Numbered from the stretch's first letter, positions 50,601 to 59,049 are shown. The stretch: DNA of 64,000 nt from Cocos nucifera (GCA_006176705.1 QRFJ01000057.1:186001-250000), one strand, 5' to 3'. The notes: generated by a model not told the origin, from the sequence alone. A program made the numbers and translations.

Positions 50601-53454
50601 AAATGTTAGCTGGGGAAGTAGCATTATGTACGAGTTCTCTTAAAAGGCTGTCAGAGCAAGCAGCCAACAACCCTGAAGATATGCAAATTCAGGCATGTGA
50701 ACTACATGAAACTTTTATCTGAATATGGAGACATGAATATAGTAAACCAGCCCTCTCTTATCTGGTCGGGCAGCTTCATCAAAACCTTTTTCTCGGGTTT
50801 TGTTAAATAATGAGAAGACTTCCTGTGATTGATTGTATGAAGCTTTTTCTTGTGTTTCTTGTAGGAGCAAATGCAAAAGCTGAAGGATGAAATCAGTGAA
50901 AAGAAGCTACAAATGCGTGTGCTTGAGCAGCGGATGGCTGGATCTTTTGAAGTTACCCAGCAGTCATCAAATAGCATTGAAATGTCTCAGGTATCTTGTA
51001 CCAAACTTGTCTGGAAGGCCTTCGGAACTGATATGCTATGTATTAGAGCTTTCACAGCTCAATTAAGAATGAAAGGAAGAATCAGACAGATTCTATAATT
51101 TAAAACTTGCTAACGCTAAGTTGGAGCTTTCAAATTGTGATATCTTCCTGCGTTTCTATTTGCAACTGTCCTTAACTGTATTGTTTCATCTATATTTGGA
51201 TACGTCTTCATGTTCCTATACCTTTCCAAATTGTTGGTGGTTATCACTTTTGGGTGAAATGACTTCCCTTGCTTCTGGCTACCACTGTCGATTATCGATG
51301 ATCTTTTAATCCTGATGTCTAATGCGTAACTTTCACCTTTATGCAGACGCTGTCAAAACTAACAAGTGAATTAAGTGAGAAGACATTCGAACTTGAGGTT
51401 TGTGCAATTTTCTGTCTTCCAGTGAATGCATTATTTTTTCTTTACATTCATTGCTGATATTCATTTCACTTTTTATGGGCTTGTTTTTAAAAGATCATGT
51501 CCGCAGATAATAGAATTCTTCAAGAACAGCTACAGGTGAAGGTGAGATTGGATAATGGCATTATGTGTTTTGTTTCTTTACAGGGTTAAGATGCATCATT
51601 CTTACAAGCTTGATCAACTTTATACAGATATCTGAAATTGCTGAACTTCGGGACACCATTTCAATGCTAAGACAGCAACTCAGTTCTTTATCAGACAAAG
51701 GATTTGGAAGAGAGGATAATGTGATTAGTGCATCTTTGGTTGAATCATCTAAAGAAAATGGTAAACCGTTCAGTGGGACTAACTCATTTAAGGAAACTTG
51801 TTTTGATGAAAATACTCCATCAAGTACCACAGGCTTGTCTCACGTGTTTTCTAATGAGGCACATGAGGAAAGCAATAAAGAGTCATCCCTAAAGACCCAA
51901 GTTCTCATGCAGGTAATCTTCTTTAAACTTTTGTAAACATTCTTTGCTAGATTTCTTTATTCCATTGTTTAACCGACCAAGTCTTTCACTGATGTTTAAG
52001 AAATTTGCATATGATAATGATAACGGGACCTTTTCCATGTTTTTGTGTGATTTAGTCTGCTGAGATTGAGAATCTGAAACAAGAAAAGGTGAGGTTAACT
52101 GAAGAAAAGGATGGACTTGAAATTCATAGCCAAAAGCTGGCTGAAGAAGCTTTATATGCCAAGGAATTGGCTGCAGCAGCTGCTGTTGAGCTTAGAAATT
52201 TGGCTGAAGAAGTTACCAAGCTTTCTTACCAAAATGCAAAATTGACTGGTGACTTGGCTGCAGCAAAGGATACATTTGGCAGATCTAATGGCCAGAGGTA
52301 CAATCAATGTGATGGGAAGCAAGATCATGCCAATGTGCACCTGAAGAAGTTGGAGGATGGGAACTTGATTGAGGAGTTAAAGAAAGAGCTTGCTGTGAAA
52401 TGCCAGAGAGAAGCTTCTTTGGAGGTTGCATTATCTGAAAAGGATCAAAGAGAGGCTGAGCTACAAAAAAGAATTGATGAGGCTAAACGGCGTGAAAATG
52501 ACTTGGAAAATGAGCTTGCAAACATGTGGGTGCTTGTTGCAAAAATTAAGAAAAATGGCATTTCTGATGAATCCTTATCTAAAGGGTTGAATGAATATGA
52601 GTTTCCATCAAAAAGAAATGGTTTTCTTCCATCTAATGGTAATAATGCTATAAGGTTTTTGGGGGAAAAGTTTTCTGACAACATAGCTATAGATGCCATT
52701 AGTAGCTTGGAAGATGCAAGAGCCGCTTATGAACATGAAAGAAGACGCTGCAAAGAATTGGAACACATTATTTCCAGACTGAAGGTACATTAAATTATCC
52801 TGCTTGCAACAGAACCATCCCCCCCCCCTCCATTCTCATTAGTTTGTTGACTAATAACTGTAGTAGGATCCTGTCTTATTAGTTAGATAAGATATCCTGG
52901 AATAATCTTTTGTCTGGATTAACACAATGCAATACAAGGGTGGATGATGTATATACTGCACAATGAATAGTGTGCAACAGTATCCTCACTATTATTTGTT
53001 TGCATGGGAGCAAGTTGAGGTTAATGTTCACCTATGTTTGTATCAGGGTGAAGACCTTATTGGCTTAGATTCCAGAGCTCTTGAAGAAGTGCAGAATTTT
53101 CATGTTGAAGCACTAGCAAAAATATGCCAAGAAAAGGTAATGTTTTGTTGGTACAACTTCATTCTCATGTGCTTGCTAAAGCATCCAGATATTGATTTAA
53201 AAATTTAACTGTTTATGTTGAATGTTGCTATTGTCCTTCGGCATTGCTGCAACTTCAAATTGTCATCTATTTTTGCTTTATTATACTTCTAGAATGTGTA
53301 CCAACTTTTTGAGATTTCATAGCTTTATGTATTGAGAAGTAATCCTACAAATGTTTTTTTTTTTTTGCTTTTTTGTCAATAGAGCTCTTCAGTCCTTGTT
53401 TCAACTAATGAATCTTTGAATGTTGATTTGCAGTTAACAAACCTGGCTCCGTAG
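11115..53454 (+). CDS. KIN7: KIN-7 kinesin (mitochondrial-type plant KIN-7), 5'-partial, 23 exons
   Basis: A plus-end microtubule motor of the plant KIN-7 group, whose members act in cell division or carry organelle-targeting N-termini. Exons: 11115-11204, 13248-13300, 15329-15394, 15480-15533, 17546-17605, 35338-35416, 36624-36691, 42259-42318, 42441-42545, 43344-43448, 43625-43732, 43857-44003, 45552-45734, 46178-46348, 47794-48033, 50552-50692, 50865-50990, 51347-51397, 51494-51541, 51628-51912, 52056-52784, 53047-53136, 53434-53454. They join in frame to about 1026 residues. P-loop GVTSSGKT is at residues 37-44, switch I NLLSSRSH at 145-152, switch II DLAGSE at 181-186, neck near 270-300, then coiled-coil stalk. 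The first exon starts in mid-codon (the D of DRVFG), so about 100 N-terminal residues are missing. It ends NLAP and stop, without the C-terminal RING finger of some relatives. Exon phases match known plant KIN-7 genes. I am sure of the family; the subgroup letter is inference. Confidence 0.95.
13391..13410. repeat. (AT)n microsatellite
   Basis: An uninterrupted AT run that directly abuts the left end of the foldback element at 13411. Confidence 0.9.
13411..14126. mobile_element. Foldback/MULE-like element with long terminal inverted repeats
   Basis: The left end AGGTAGACTGGGCTCCAGTC and the reverse complement of the right end, AGGTAGAATGGGCTCCGGTC, begin an inverted repeat that can be followed for about 100 bp at roughly three-quarters identity. 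The inside alternates A-tract blocks and T-tract blocks around a GC-rich palindrome at 13814-13844, so the whole unit can fold on itself. There is no coding potential. The left flank is an AT run and the right flank a CT/AC run, so no simple target duplication is visible; insertion was into microsatellite DNA. A non-autonomous Mutator-like element is my best guess. Confidence 0.6.
13814..13844. repeat. GC-rich perfect 13-bp hairpin at the centre of the foldback element
   Basis: AAGGCGCCTTCAG (13814-13826) and CTGAAGGCGCCTT (13832-13844) are exact reverse complements around CCCCC. The outer arms contain the palindrome AAGGCGCCTT. It stands out against A/T homopolymer blocks on both sides. Confidence 0.85.
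14127..14162. repeat. Compound (CT)n(AC)n(AT)n microsatellite
   Basis: Directly follows the right end of the foldback element, so the element appears to sit within a compound microsatellite. Confidence 0.85.
16487..16559. repeat. Compound (CT)n(AT)n microsatellite
   Basis: About 13 CT units run into about 23 AT units. It marks one border of the pararetrovirus-derived block; a shorter AT run at 17391-17404 marks the other. Confidence 0.9.
16615..16815 (-). repeat. Direct repeat copy 1 of the pararetrovirus block
   Basis: About 90 percent identical to 17195-17391. On the - strand it reads as a Lys/Ser/Gln-rich segment containing KTWFEIV. This copy stays open for more than 100 codons; the other has changes. 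It could be viral sequence next to RNase H in a tandem or rearranged integrant. Confidence 0.7.
17195..17391 (-). repeat. Direct repeat copy 2 of the pararetrovirus block
   Basis: Partner of 16615-16815. It carries a short deletion near 17315 and several base changes. The shared sequence ends exactly where the RNase H part begins, so one copy was joined to it by recombination. Confidence 0.7.
19748..20324 (+). repeat. 5' LTR of the copia element
   Basis: 577 bp, TGTTGGATATTTTC to TTGTTCCAACA. It pairs with 34012-34596 along its whole length with many substitutions, which points to an old insertion. The bases after it (ATCTTAAGG) no longer resemble a tRNA primer site. Confidence 0.87.
20325..21736 (+). 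pseudogene. Copia gag and protease remnant
   Basis: Reads like the UBN2/gag region of plant copia: a KWGNDDHICRGHILNG block near 20550, EEYRKQEENKE-like words near 20930, then a zinc knuckle CFHCGKHGH at 21081-21107 whose fourth cysteine is missing. Next comes a protease start WWIDSS near 21222, in which the catalytic DSG has become DSS, followed by a YEQVEDGSILYMGKSS block. Stops near 20752, 21123 and 21522 break it. The sequence then reads into the start of integrase (HSDVCDMYN at about 21710) before the next insertion. Confidence 0.8.
21737..22549 (+). mobile_element. Truncated LTR element: one LTR, primer site and a stub
   Basis: A GC-richer LTR (21737-22520, TGTTGAGAATAACG to CCTTAACA) is followed by a copia-type primer site TGGTATCAAGGC at 22523-22534. 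The next bases, TGTTGATACGCC, resemble the LTR's own first bases, so almost the whole internal region and second LTR seem to be deleted. Then the host integrase frame resumes at GGAGGGAAGAAATAC. The LTR is much more GC-rich than its host, with CGCGCG-rich words at 21930-22030. Confidence 0.7.
22550..23459 (+). pseudogene. Copia integrase and start of reverse transcriptase remnant
   Basis: Resumes the host element with a KKYFVTFIDDYSRY block, the integrase core with its first catalytic aspartates, and continues with SNRGSEYYDPD near 22700 and a TPYELWKKRDLN block near 22940. It is frameshifted several times. It ends at KEAV, where the gypsy-type element is inserted; the reading continues as NDEMNSIM at 30108. 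Confidence 0.78.
23680..24560 (+). repeat. 45-bp hairpin minisatellite in the 5' LTR
   Basis: About 19-20 units of TCAGTCGGACTCCTACGGGA followed by GCCGAACTTCCTCCGGATCCCTCCT or variants. The core CTCCTACGGGAG is an inverted repeat with a four-base loop. Loops are mostly TACG, also TATG, TTCG and TACA. Because 45 is a multiple of three, long open frames appear on both strands (for example 23906-24520); they encode Ser/Pro/Thr-rich 15-residue repeats and are not convincing genes. Confidence 0.88.
25154..25165 (+). promoter_or_regulatory. TATA box of the gag-only element, 5' LTR
   Basis: TTTATAAAAAGG lies about 230 bp before the LTR end and downstream of the 72-bp units. The same box is in the 3' LTR at 29865, and on the - strand of the solo LTR at 38264-39669 (TATAAAAAG near 38500), so it is a conserved feature of the family. 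Confidence 0.65.
25398..25415 (+). other. Primer-binding site of the gag-only element
   Basis: TTGGCGCTAGAAGGAGGG starts three bases after the 5' LTR. The TTGGCGC start is common for plant gypsy-type primer sites. I did not match it to a specific tRNA. Confidence 0.6.
25634..26760 (+). pseudogene. Broken gypsy-type gag
   Basis: An ATG at 25634 opens MVDPEQFNLLMQRIQGLIEM and meets TAG at about 25706. The best-preserved part, 25940-26302, has FESYDGTSDPIDHLEAF and FPFILKGAARNWY, the signature of the plant gypsy gag capsid. A frame change near 26290 moves the following EVRNLNQSVAMATLKGGLQ block into another frame (26361-26567). A YCLYHRDHGHDTEEC block at about 26822-26870 resembles the segment that usually precedes protease, but no protease follows. 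It is non-functional here. Confidence 0.82.
27295..28220 (+). repeat. Internal minisatellite of about 69 bp with GGAGAT/ATCTCC hairpins
   Basis: About 13 irregular units of CTTCAACCTCGGCTAGAGAT followed by AAGATCTCTTCCGAGCTTCA and GAGTCTACGTCAACAGGAGATGAGATCTC. Each full unit holds two small inverted repeats: GGAGAT-GAG-ATCTCC across the unit border and GAGAT-AAG-ATCTC. It lies where pol would be expected, just before the polypurine tract. Confidence 0.85.
28520..29310 (+). repeat. 45-bp hairpin minisatellite in the 3' LTR
   Basis: About 17 units with the same CTCC-TACG-GGAG core as the 5' LTR. Arm bases are kept more often than loop bases and spacer bases when units are compared by eye. Confidence 0.87.
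29865..29876 (+). promoter_or_regulatory. TATA box of the gag-only element, 3' LTR
   Basis: TCTATAAAAAGG, at the position equivalent to the 5' LTR box. If active it would start transcripts reading towards kinesin exon 6 on the sense strand. Confidence 0.6.
30108..31688 (+). pseudogene. Copia reverse transcriptase and RNase H remnant
   Basis: Continues the host copia with NDEMNSIMSNNTW, then FKAKLLAKGFMQGIDY, MDMKTSFINGELDEEVY (30377) and a catalytic YVDD at 30637-30648. After it come a decayed SMTWTRPDV-like block (about 30957) and a possible RNase H start. Stops such as those at 30196 and 30376 and frame changes make it dead. Confidence 0.82.
31689..33899 (+). mobile_element. Solo LTR, 2.2 kb, with exact target duplication
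   Basis: Begins TGAAGGAAAATCC, ends ATATATCTAACA, and is flanked by AACTT on both sides (31684-31688 and 33900-33904). There is no internal domain, so it formed by LTR-LTR recombination. It sits in the tail of the copia element. It shares block order with the solo LTR at 5859-8299. It holds a perfect 11-bp hairpin at 32430-32454. Confidence 0.85.
32430..32454 (+). repeat. Perfect 11-bp hairpin with 3-nt loop
   Basis: GGAGTCCCTGT and ACAGGGACTCC are exact reverse complements around CTA. Its GGGACTC core is the same word as in the hairpin array of the LTR at 5859-8299. Confidence 0.85.
34012..34596 (+). repeat. 3' LTR of the copia element
   Basis: 585 bp, TGTTGCATATTTTC to TTGCTCCAACA, preceded by the polypurine tract at about 33996-34011. 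Divergence from the 5' LTR is clear by eye (roughly one base in eight to ten), more than expected for a recent element. Confidence 0.87.
35338..43732 (+). CDS. KIN7: KIN-7 exons 6-11: second half of the motor domain
   Basis: After the 17.7-kb intron the frame resumes with YVEGIKEEVVLSPAHALSL. The 68-bp exon at 36624-36691 supplies switch I (NNFNLLSSRSHTIFTL). It splits a glutamate codon with the exon before it. The 105-bp exon at 42441 supplies switch II (NLIDLAGSE) and KEGSYINKSLLTLGT. The exon at 43344 encodes HIPYRDSKLTRLLQ, the microtubule-contact region. The exon at 43625 encodes ETHNTLKFAHRSKHVEI, the end of the motor. All nucleotide-binding and tubulin-contact signatures are intact, so the protein should be an active ATPase. 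Confidence 0.94.
37979..39830. mobile_element. Non-autonomous hAT element, split by a solo LTR
   Basis: Ends TAGGGGTGTAATCGAG and CTCGTTTGCACCCCTA are inverted repeats. The flanks TGTGCGTT (37971-37978) and TGTGCATT (39831-39838) are an 8-bp target duplication with one change, the hallmark of hAT. The body is made of GAGCTCGA/TCGAGCTC words. Without the inserted LTR it is about 440 bp and non-coding. Confidence 0.82.
38264..39669 (-). mobile_element. Solo LTR of the gag-only gypsy family, antisense
   Basis: On the + strand it starts TGTTGGTGCAGAATC, the complement of that family's LTR end, and finishes TTAACCCCAACA, the complement of its start. AAAAA flanks both sides. It contains a TATA box (- strand, near 38500) and a diverged array of CTCC/GGAG hairpins at about 38860-39560, with more TACA and TCCA loops than the intact copy. 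Confidence 0.85.
40531..41037. repeat. Inverted-repeat element with a long polypyrimidine core
   Basis: AAGGTTTTAAATCC on the left matches the complement of GGACTTAAAACCTT on the right. GGGATG-type words follow inside each end. Between them lies the pyrimidine tract. It resembles non-autonomous foldback elements with AAAACC ends; no clear target duplication is seen. Confidence 0.45.
40640..40935 (+). repeat. About 290-bp polypyrimidine tract
   Basis: Almost pure C/T on the + strand, built of TTTC, TTCC and CTTT words, with only occasional purines. It creates spurious Phe/Ser/Leu-rich open frames in all three + frames. Its position inside an intron of the + strand gene could look like a run of polypyrimidine splice signals. 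Confidence 0.9.
43857..53454 (+). CDS. KIN7: KIN-7 exons 12-23: neck, stalk and tail
   Basis: Exon 12 encodes MDEKSLIKKYQREISCLKQE, the neck coiled coil typical of KIN-7. Exon 13 has a run of five glutamates and then HRRRHSFGEDE. Exon 14 has a VDDDVVSLD acidic patch and RRGMLGWFKLR. Exon 15 is serine-rich and low in helix. Exons 16-22 are heptad-rich with many Glu, Lys, Leu and Gln; the 729-bp exon 21 (243 codons) is the longest. Exon 23 is seven codons including the TAG stop. No transmembrane segment is seen. The exon 16 donor is GC rather than GT. Confidence 0.93.
48161..48204. repeat. (CT)n(GT)n(GC)n microsatellite
   Basis: CT units pass into GT and then into GCGCGC, an alternating purine-pyrimidine stretch able to adopt Z-DNA. 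It lies in the intron after kinesin exon 15. Confidence 0.85.
49121..49840 (+). repeat. Kinesin intron segment with a second copy at 62079-62548
   Basis: From TCTGAAAAAGAGGTCTATTTGCTTG to GTGTTGTGTTAGAAATTTACAT, this part of the intron between exons 15 and 16 reappears in the same orientation about 13 kb away. The copies differ by scattered substitutions and by about 240 bp present only here (roughly 49530-49770). Confidence 0.85.
50691..50698 (+). promoter_or_regulatory. KIN7: Non-canonical GC splice donor (GC-AG intron)
   Basis: Exon 16 ends AATTCAG at 50692 and is followed by GCATGT; the next exon starts after TTCTTGTAG at 50865. Only this junction keeps the frame from ...EDMQIQ into EQMQKLKDEI, the order seen in related KIN-7 proteins. 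The nearby GT at 50696-50697 would add four bases and break the frame. GC-AG introns are a known minor class and usually have a strong CAG before the donor, as here. Confidence 0.8.
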
Positions 53455-56171
53455 TAAGTGAAGTTCCATGGCATTGATTCTTTTGTTAGTCTCCCTGAGG
53501 TTTGTATCTATATTGAATTTATTCTTTGATTTACTCCATGCATATGAAGTATGGGTGTTAAACATTATATGTATGTGCATTTGGACATTTAAGGAAAAAA
53601 TGAAAGGTAAAAAATGTCCAGAAATTGTGATGATCATTACGTTCATATTGGTAAGTCTGCTGATTTCATGTACACTATGACATGCATATTCTAATGCTAA
53701 ATTACATTATCACTGCCATGTTTCTGATGTATAGACTCAGAAAAAAGATATATAAATAAATTGAGAGTACTAGAACTGCCTTTTGTTTAATGTTTTAAAG
53801 AAAAATCAAGCGGGAAATCCTAGATTTTGGATAATATTTTCTTTATTTGTTTGGTTACAATTTGTGCCAAATTATGTGAAGTGGTGCAATCAACATTGTT
53901 CGGAAACTGATCCATATTACCTCCTGGCCATACTGCATAGGGCCTTAGTGACTCTAGTATGGGACTGAACTACATCGCAGTCAATTGGGTGGCCGCATAG
54001 GCTTAGGAGAGGTTTTGGAGGCCAGGATCCTCGGCATTTCCTTGCTCTAGTTCTTTTTGGTGACTCCACTTGCTGCTCCTGCTCCGATGATTAAGTTCAG
54101 ATTCTCTTTTTCATTTTTCACTTGGTTAGTAAAAAAGTGATGCCTTTAATCAATAATACTTGCAAGCATATCAATTATTTACGTATTCAAGAGGAATTTT
54201 GGACCTGTTCAACTATAGTGGGTCATACCTGCTATATGATCTGACGTGCAGTACTTATGCCAGACAGTCTTCCCAGTCAAAAAGGGGCTTTTCAGTTGGA
54301 TATAATCTGGATTAGTGAATATATGAGGAACATTCTTGTGTTGCTATCGGTAAACTAAATTTTTTATGCCTTCAGTAAGTTTCAAAATTGAAGATTCCGA
54401 CAGGAGGCTGCTGTTTTCCCATGAGGAATTCCTATCAGCCAGGAGCTCAGGAAGAATGGAGTTGGCTGCAGAACTCTGGGTGTTAACTACTTATTGAGAC
54501 CTCTTTGAGTCAGTCTTAAAAAATAGTTTTTCCAAGGGAACTGTGTAAAAGTTGATTTAGCGTATGCACACCTCAGGAATGTGTAAATGTTTGATTAGTA
54601 AGTCTAAAAACTTTAGGAGGAGATTATCGATTGATTCCAGTCTATTAGCAAAATTGTTCAACTTTCCAGGTTCCAGTCTATATCTTTTTATTTGGAGAAT
54701 GGAGAGCCTTTCATAGTGTAATGTAACCCTAAATATCTAGAGGGAAGCTTACGGTAGTTCCATGATCCACAGGAATCTCTGCATGTCATGTGTTAGAGCA
54801 ATTCCTACTAAACCAGAATGATGTTTATCCATATCTTATTGGACATAATAGGAATGGAATTTAACTTGGCCATATGGCTTGTCTGATCTGGCTGAAATAA
54901 ACCTTCAGTTTAATCAGATGGCTACTCGTTGAAGAGTGGGCTGTTGGCGTGAGCAATTTGCAGATTCGGTTGATTCTGCTCCACAAACTCAATTGGTTGG
55001 CATTGAGGACGTTGTAGACCTTAGAACTTCCATTCTTGCTTTTTTCCCAAGGAGAAAGTTGGATCCCAGAGGATCTCAGTTTTCATTTTTACACTTGAAA
55101 ATATTAGGCAATGGTCAGTGGCTTAACTTTTGCTCATTCCTATTGTAGTGCTGATAATTGTTTGGCGAAGATTTTTATTAGATGGCTAGAAACCTTTTTT
55201 CTTGCCAATTTATTTTTACTCCTAACCTTGTTGAAGGATGTTTATGTCTAATCGTTATCCTATCCTAATAAAATCCTAGGTTGCCCACCTAGAGAAGTTC
55301 AAACTGTGTAAGTGTCTCATGAGATAGCTTGCAATTGTCCCACGTGCTTTTTTATATTACTACCGGACATCCATAAGGTATTCATGTTTATTGTGCATCC
55401 TTAGTTTTTTCGCTATTGACAGATATCATTTTTTTTTTAATGTATCAGAATAACTACTGCTGCTGGACTGTTATCCAAATAATTTTCCTCCTGTTATGCA
55501 CCTGTATTGTGCTATTGACCACCGTCCATGTCTTAAATAAATGTGAGGCAATTAATGGTAATGTAATGCTTCTGCATGCTTGTTTATCGTTACACTAGCA
55601 TGACCTGTTTCAAACTCATTTCTTTAGTAAATTCTACACGAACCTCCTGATTTAATTGCCACGGGGAGCTAATGCTGAACATTTGTGCAGACGGGATCCC
55701 ACATGTACAGTTTATGCGAAAAGTAACCATGTTGTATGTTTAGAAGAAAATGCAAAAGCATTTCCCTCGGTGCCTGATTGAAGGAGCTTGCGGTATGATG
55801 AATGATTGATTGCGCTGCAACACGATCGTCATATTTCAACTGATCGACAATTTTGATGAATTTATTGTACCGACAAATATTTTAGAGGTATCTTTCTAAA
55901 TTTTGAATGTTTGTATGCATGTATGTAAAGAAACAGAGACAATGCAAGCTCCCGTCTTCATTTCATTTTCAGAACCCTTTTCCTTCTATCCTGCTCAAAG
56001 TGTGTCTGAATGACTCTCTGTTAGCATACCCATGCTGGCAAATTGAGGCTGGCAGAAATCGTCCTCAAAGCCATCAATTCTCTCCACACACTTTGAATAA
56101 AGAGAAGAAAAGAGTTGGCAGCGAGAGAAATCCTTTCTTTTGTGCATCGCCACGTGAAAGTAAGCTAAACA
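53455..56171. other. Spacer between the two convergent genes
   Basis: Holds the 3' untranslated region of the kinesin and, from the right, that of the protease. No exon is recognised. Candidate poly(A) signals are AATAAA at 54896-54901 on the + strand (kinesin side) and AATAAA on the - strand at 55861-55866 (protease side, about 300 nt after the stop). A second + strand AATAAA is at 56096-56101. The exact transcript ends cannot be read from sequence. Confidence 0.6.
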
Positions 56172-58949
56172 TCACGGAAGGGAAATTCTAGACTTTGGAA
56201 GTGCGTCACAGTTTGCACGGCCCCATCCAATCTGTTGCTTTTCATTGTCATGAATGACCACGATGTCCTGCATGGATATATCTGCAATCATCCAGGAAGG
56301 GCATGAAGTTAATCCCAGTCAATCAACCATCCCCCGCAACACCTCCCCGCCCCACCCTTTTTTTTTTTTTTTTTTTTTTAAATTTGAAGAATTTTACCTC
56401 CAATCAAATTGAGATCACGATGCAGACCAGCATCTGTGCCGTTGAGAATGCCCAAGCATGCATTGCCTTTTTTCTGCAATCAAAAGGCAACAAGGAATCC
56501 TCTCATTTCTGCAATTTTCTTATCTGTACAATAAATTCAAAAAAGAAAAATCAAAGCAGTAATTCATACCGTAACGATCAGATAATTCTCTGGAGGTATT
56601 TCCATCTTCGCTTTCCTCCCATTCCCAAAGCTTAGAACCAATGGCTTGAAGTACTTGTTAACATCAAGCACGGACTTGAACGGTTTCTTTCCTTTCCAGC
56701 ACAAGTGTGGCGAACTGTCATCAATTGTCTCTTTCAGTGGCTGTCTAGACAGATCCCTTTTTACCTGTAAGAGAAGGAAACTTAGCTCCAAACGATCCAT
56801 GCTATGTAAACAAATATCCATGCTATGTAAGCAAATAAATAAAAAATATATCCAATTTCAATTACCGCAAAGAGAAAATCTTGGTACGGTCGAAATCCGA
56901 AGTAGGTATAGGAGCTTCCGCTGTCCAATACCACCGGGAGATTGGACCCCAGAGAGTGGGACCCAAATACGAGACTTGCTGGCCCCGGCGAGTAATAATT
57001 GCTGATCCAAATCCAAAGCAGGGTTGGTTAGCAATCTGACATCAGCATCATAAGCAACTACGGTGGAACCCATCTAAAGGGCAGGAATCTTGAGTAACCT
57101 GTCTCCAATTCGAATTCTGCGCGACCAGGTTACCCCAGAGCGAGGAACTAGGTCATCCCCCAGGAAAAGATAGCCTCCCCCTTTGCTGCTGAGGCAGTGG
57201 CCCACCACATTCTGGATAACCCCCCAGCTGCTCAGCTGGTTCAGGATGCTGGCCTTCCCAAAGCCAAGCCCCAGCACACCGTCCGTCGGCTCCTCCGGCT
57301 TCTTGAACTCCTGCTCATACCCACACCTGCAACAAAGAACTCATTTCTTAGAAATTATTCCCAGACTGCTGGCAAGCTGTTTCAATTGAAGAAGCCATTC
57401 TGCTTTCAGCTGTCCATGAGAGTCTCCGAAATGGCCTTTGTAACTCTTCCACTTCAGTCAGAATTCAACAGCACTGTGCCCAGGACACAGAAGCTGAGGG
57501 CCCAGAGACGAGCAAAAAGACGCAGCAAAGTCAATGGGGGAATGGCCAGGGGTAAAGAGCTGAGTTTTATTGGCCGCGGGCATTATATCTTCACTCAATT
57601 TTCTCATAGGGTTGGTTTCCAAAAGACACATTCTATTCTGATCGACCGAATTTGGTTGGAAACAGATACCGAAGTTGTTGTTTTGCCCTCAAATACCTCA
57701 TTTCTGTCAATCCTATTTCCTTGCAACACAGTTTCTCACTGCTGCAACCGAGTGCTGAGGGGTTGCACCTGAGTGTAAATTTTTTGGAATAGCAATAAAG
57801 GCCGTGTGGCTATTTGGCTTCCTTATCATCAAAAAATAAAAATAAAAATAAAAATAAAAATCAGAATATACACCTTTAACGAAAAGTTTTTAGTGAATAA
57901 AGTTCAAAATTTGAAAAATGATGCAGATAATTCTCCCAAACTTCAGAGAATAATTGATCGTTAATATAAGGATTAAAAATAGCAAAATAAATTTATTATC
58001 CTTATAAATATATTTATCAATTAATAATTAAACGTAAAGCCAAAAACAAAGCACCATACATGATGCAACAGTAAACAACAGCCAAAAAAAAAAAAAAAAT
58101 CAAAAAATAAGAGCAAAAACGCACCGACGCTCTTATAAGTGTTCCCTTTTCTTGAATAAAAACGTGAGCTACCGATATTAGTGTTATTACTCAGAAAGGG
58201 AGGGAATGGGTACCCGAAGGCGATCGGAGTACGGACGGTTGAGCCGTTGATAAGGCTGAGGGCGAGGGTGTCAAAAACGAGGACTCCAGTGGAGGAGCCG
58301 TGGTCCGCGTAATGCACTTTGTAGTCGCACTGGTTCGGGGAGTCGCATTCGTGCTTCTGATGGGTGGAGGCATGAACCGCGTAGCACAGCGCGTTCTCGC
58401 AGGGGATCAGCCTCGATGGCTTGTACAGTGGGTGAGGCACCTGAATCATCTCAAACGTTCGTGAAACCATCGTTAGAGGATTTTTTTTTTTTTTAATTAA
58501 TAGTTCTCGATTTGATTGGACGAAATATTCGAGATTACTTTGGAGCATTTTTGGCAGGGAGCGTCGCATTGGAGCCAGGTGATGTCGCTGCCGGTGTCGA
58601 CGTCCATGAAATAGGGCTTCGGCGGATTCCCGATGTTCATCGTCGCGTAGTACACCCTGCGAGATTTGACCGAATCAGAGACCATGAGTCCGATTACTGA
58701 TCCCTAATTCAGTAATTCGAAGAAAAAAAAAAAAAGCTATCCAGCTTACTCATGGGGATAGACGTCGCCGTAGAGGCGGAAGACGGCGGAGGTCGCCCGG
58801 CGGCCGGTATCGACCGACGGCGGCGAAGCCGACGACTTCGGCTTCTTCGGCAGGGTGGTCGTGAAGGCGGCGGAGCAGGACGGGATAGCGGCGAGGACGG
58901 CGGTCACGACGAGAAGAGCGACCAGAAGCGCCGCTCCTTTTCCTCCCAT
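56172..58949 (-). CDS. ASP1-like: Nucellin/Asp1-like aspartic protease, complete, 8 exons
   Basis: A secreted pepsin-family (A1) peptidase of the plant nucellin/Asp1 group. Exons on the - strand: 58949-58750, 58656-58539, 58440-58214, 57326-57099, 57001-56866, 56764-56570, 56473-56398, 56281-56172; they give 429 residues and a TGA stop. A hydrophobic signal peptide covers about residues 5-27 and probably ends near CSA-AF. The first catalytic aspartate is D87 (DVDTGSD) and the second D284 (VLDSGSS). CDYKVHYADHGSSTGVL forms the flap region. LCWKGKKPFKSV and GNACLGILNG are family blocks. All introns are GT-AG; the largest is 887 bp. The start at 58949 has A at -3 and G at +4. An in-frame ATG at 59057 lies upstream of the TATA-like box and would bury the signal peptide, so it is not used here. 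Confidence 0.95.
57836..57862. repeat. (AAAAAT)n microsatellite in the protease intron
   Basis: Four to five units of AAAAAT (AATAAA in phase) in the 887-bp third intron. On the transcribed - strand it is ATTTTT, so it does not create poly(A) signals for the protease. Confidence 0.8.
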
Positions 58950-59030
58950 TCTCACCGGAAGCGGCAGAGAACCAAAGAAGAGCGACAAGGAGCTGTTCTC
59001 TTCTTGTAAGCTGCGGCGGGCTGGTGCATG

Positions 59031-59038
59031 CTTATATC
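59031..59038 (-). promoter_or_regulatory. Candidate TATA box of the protease gene
   Basis: On the - strand the sequence reads GATATAAG, about 85 bp before the chosen ATG. It would place transcription start near 59000 and give a short leader. The word is not a perfect consensus. Confidence 0.4.
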
Positions 59039-59049
59039 CGCCATCCGAT

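Noticed and set aside
57197..57772. 191-codon + strand open frame across the protease
   Set aside because: It lies antisense to protease exon 4 and runs into intron 3. The - strand reading is clearly the real gene; the + frame matches no family I recognise.
58021..58213. Extension of protease exon 3 beyond AFG
   Set aside because: The frame stays open past the GTACCC donor, but the protein match needs GCGYEQ next, which is supplied by the exon at 57326.
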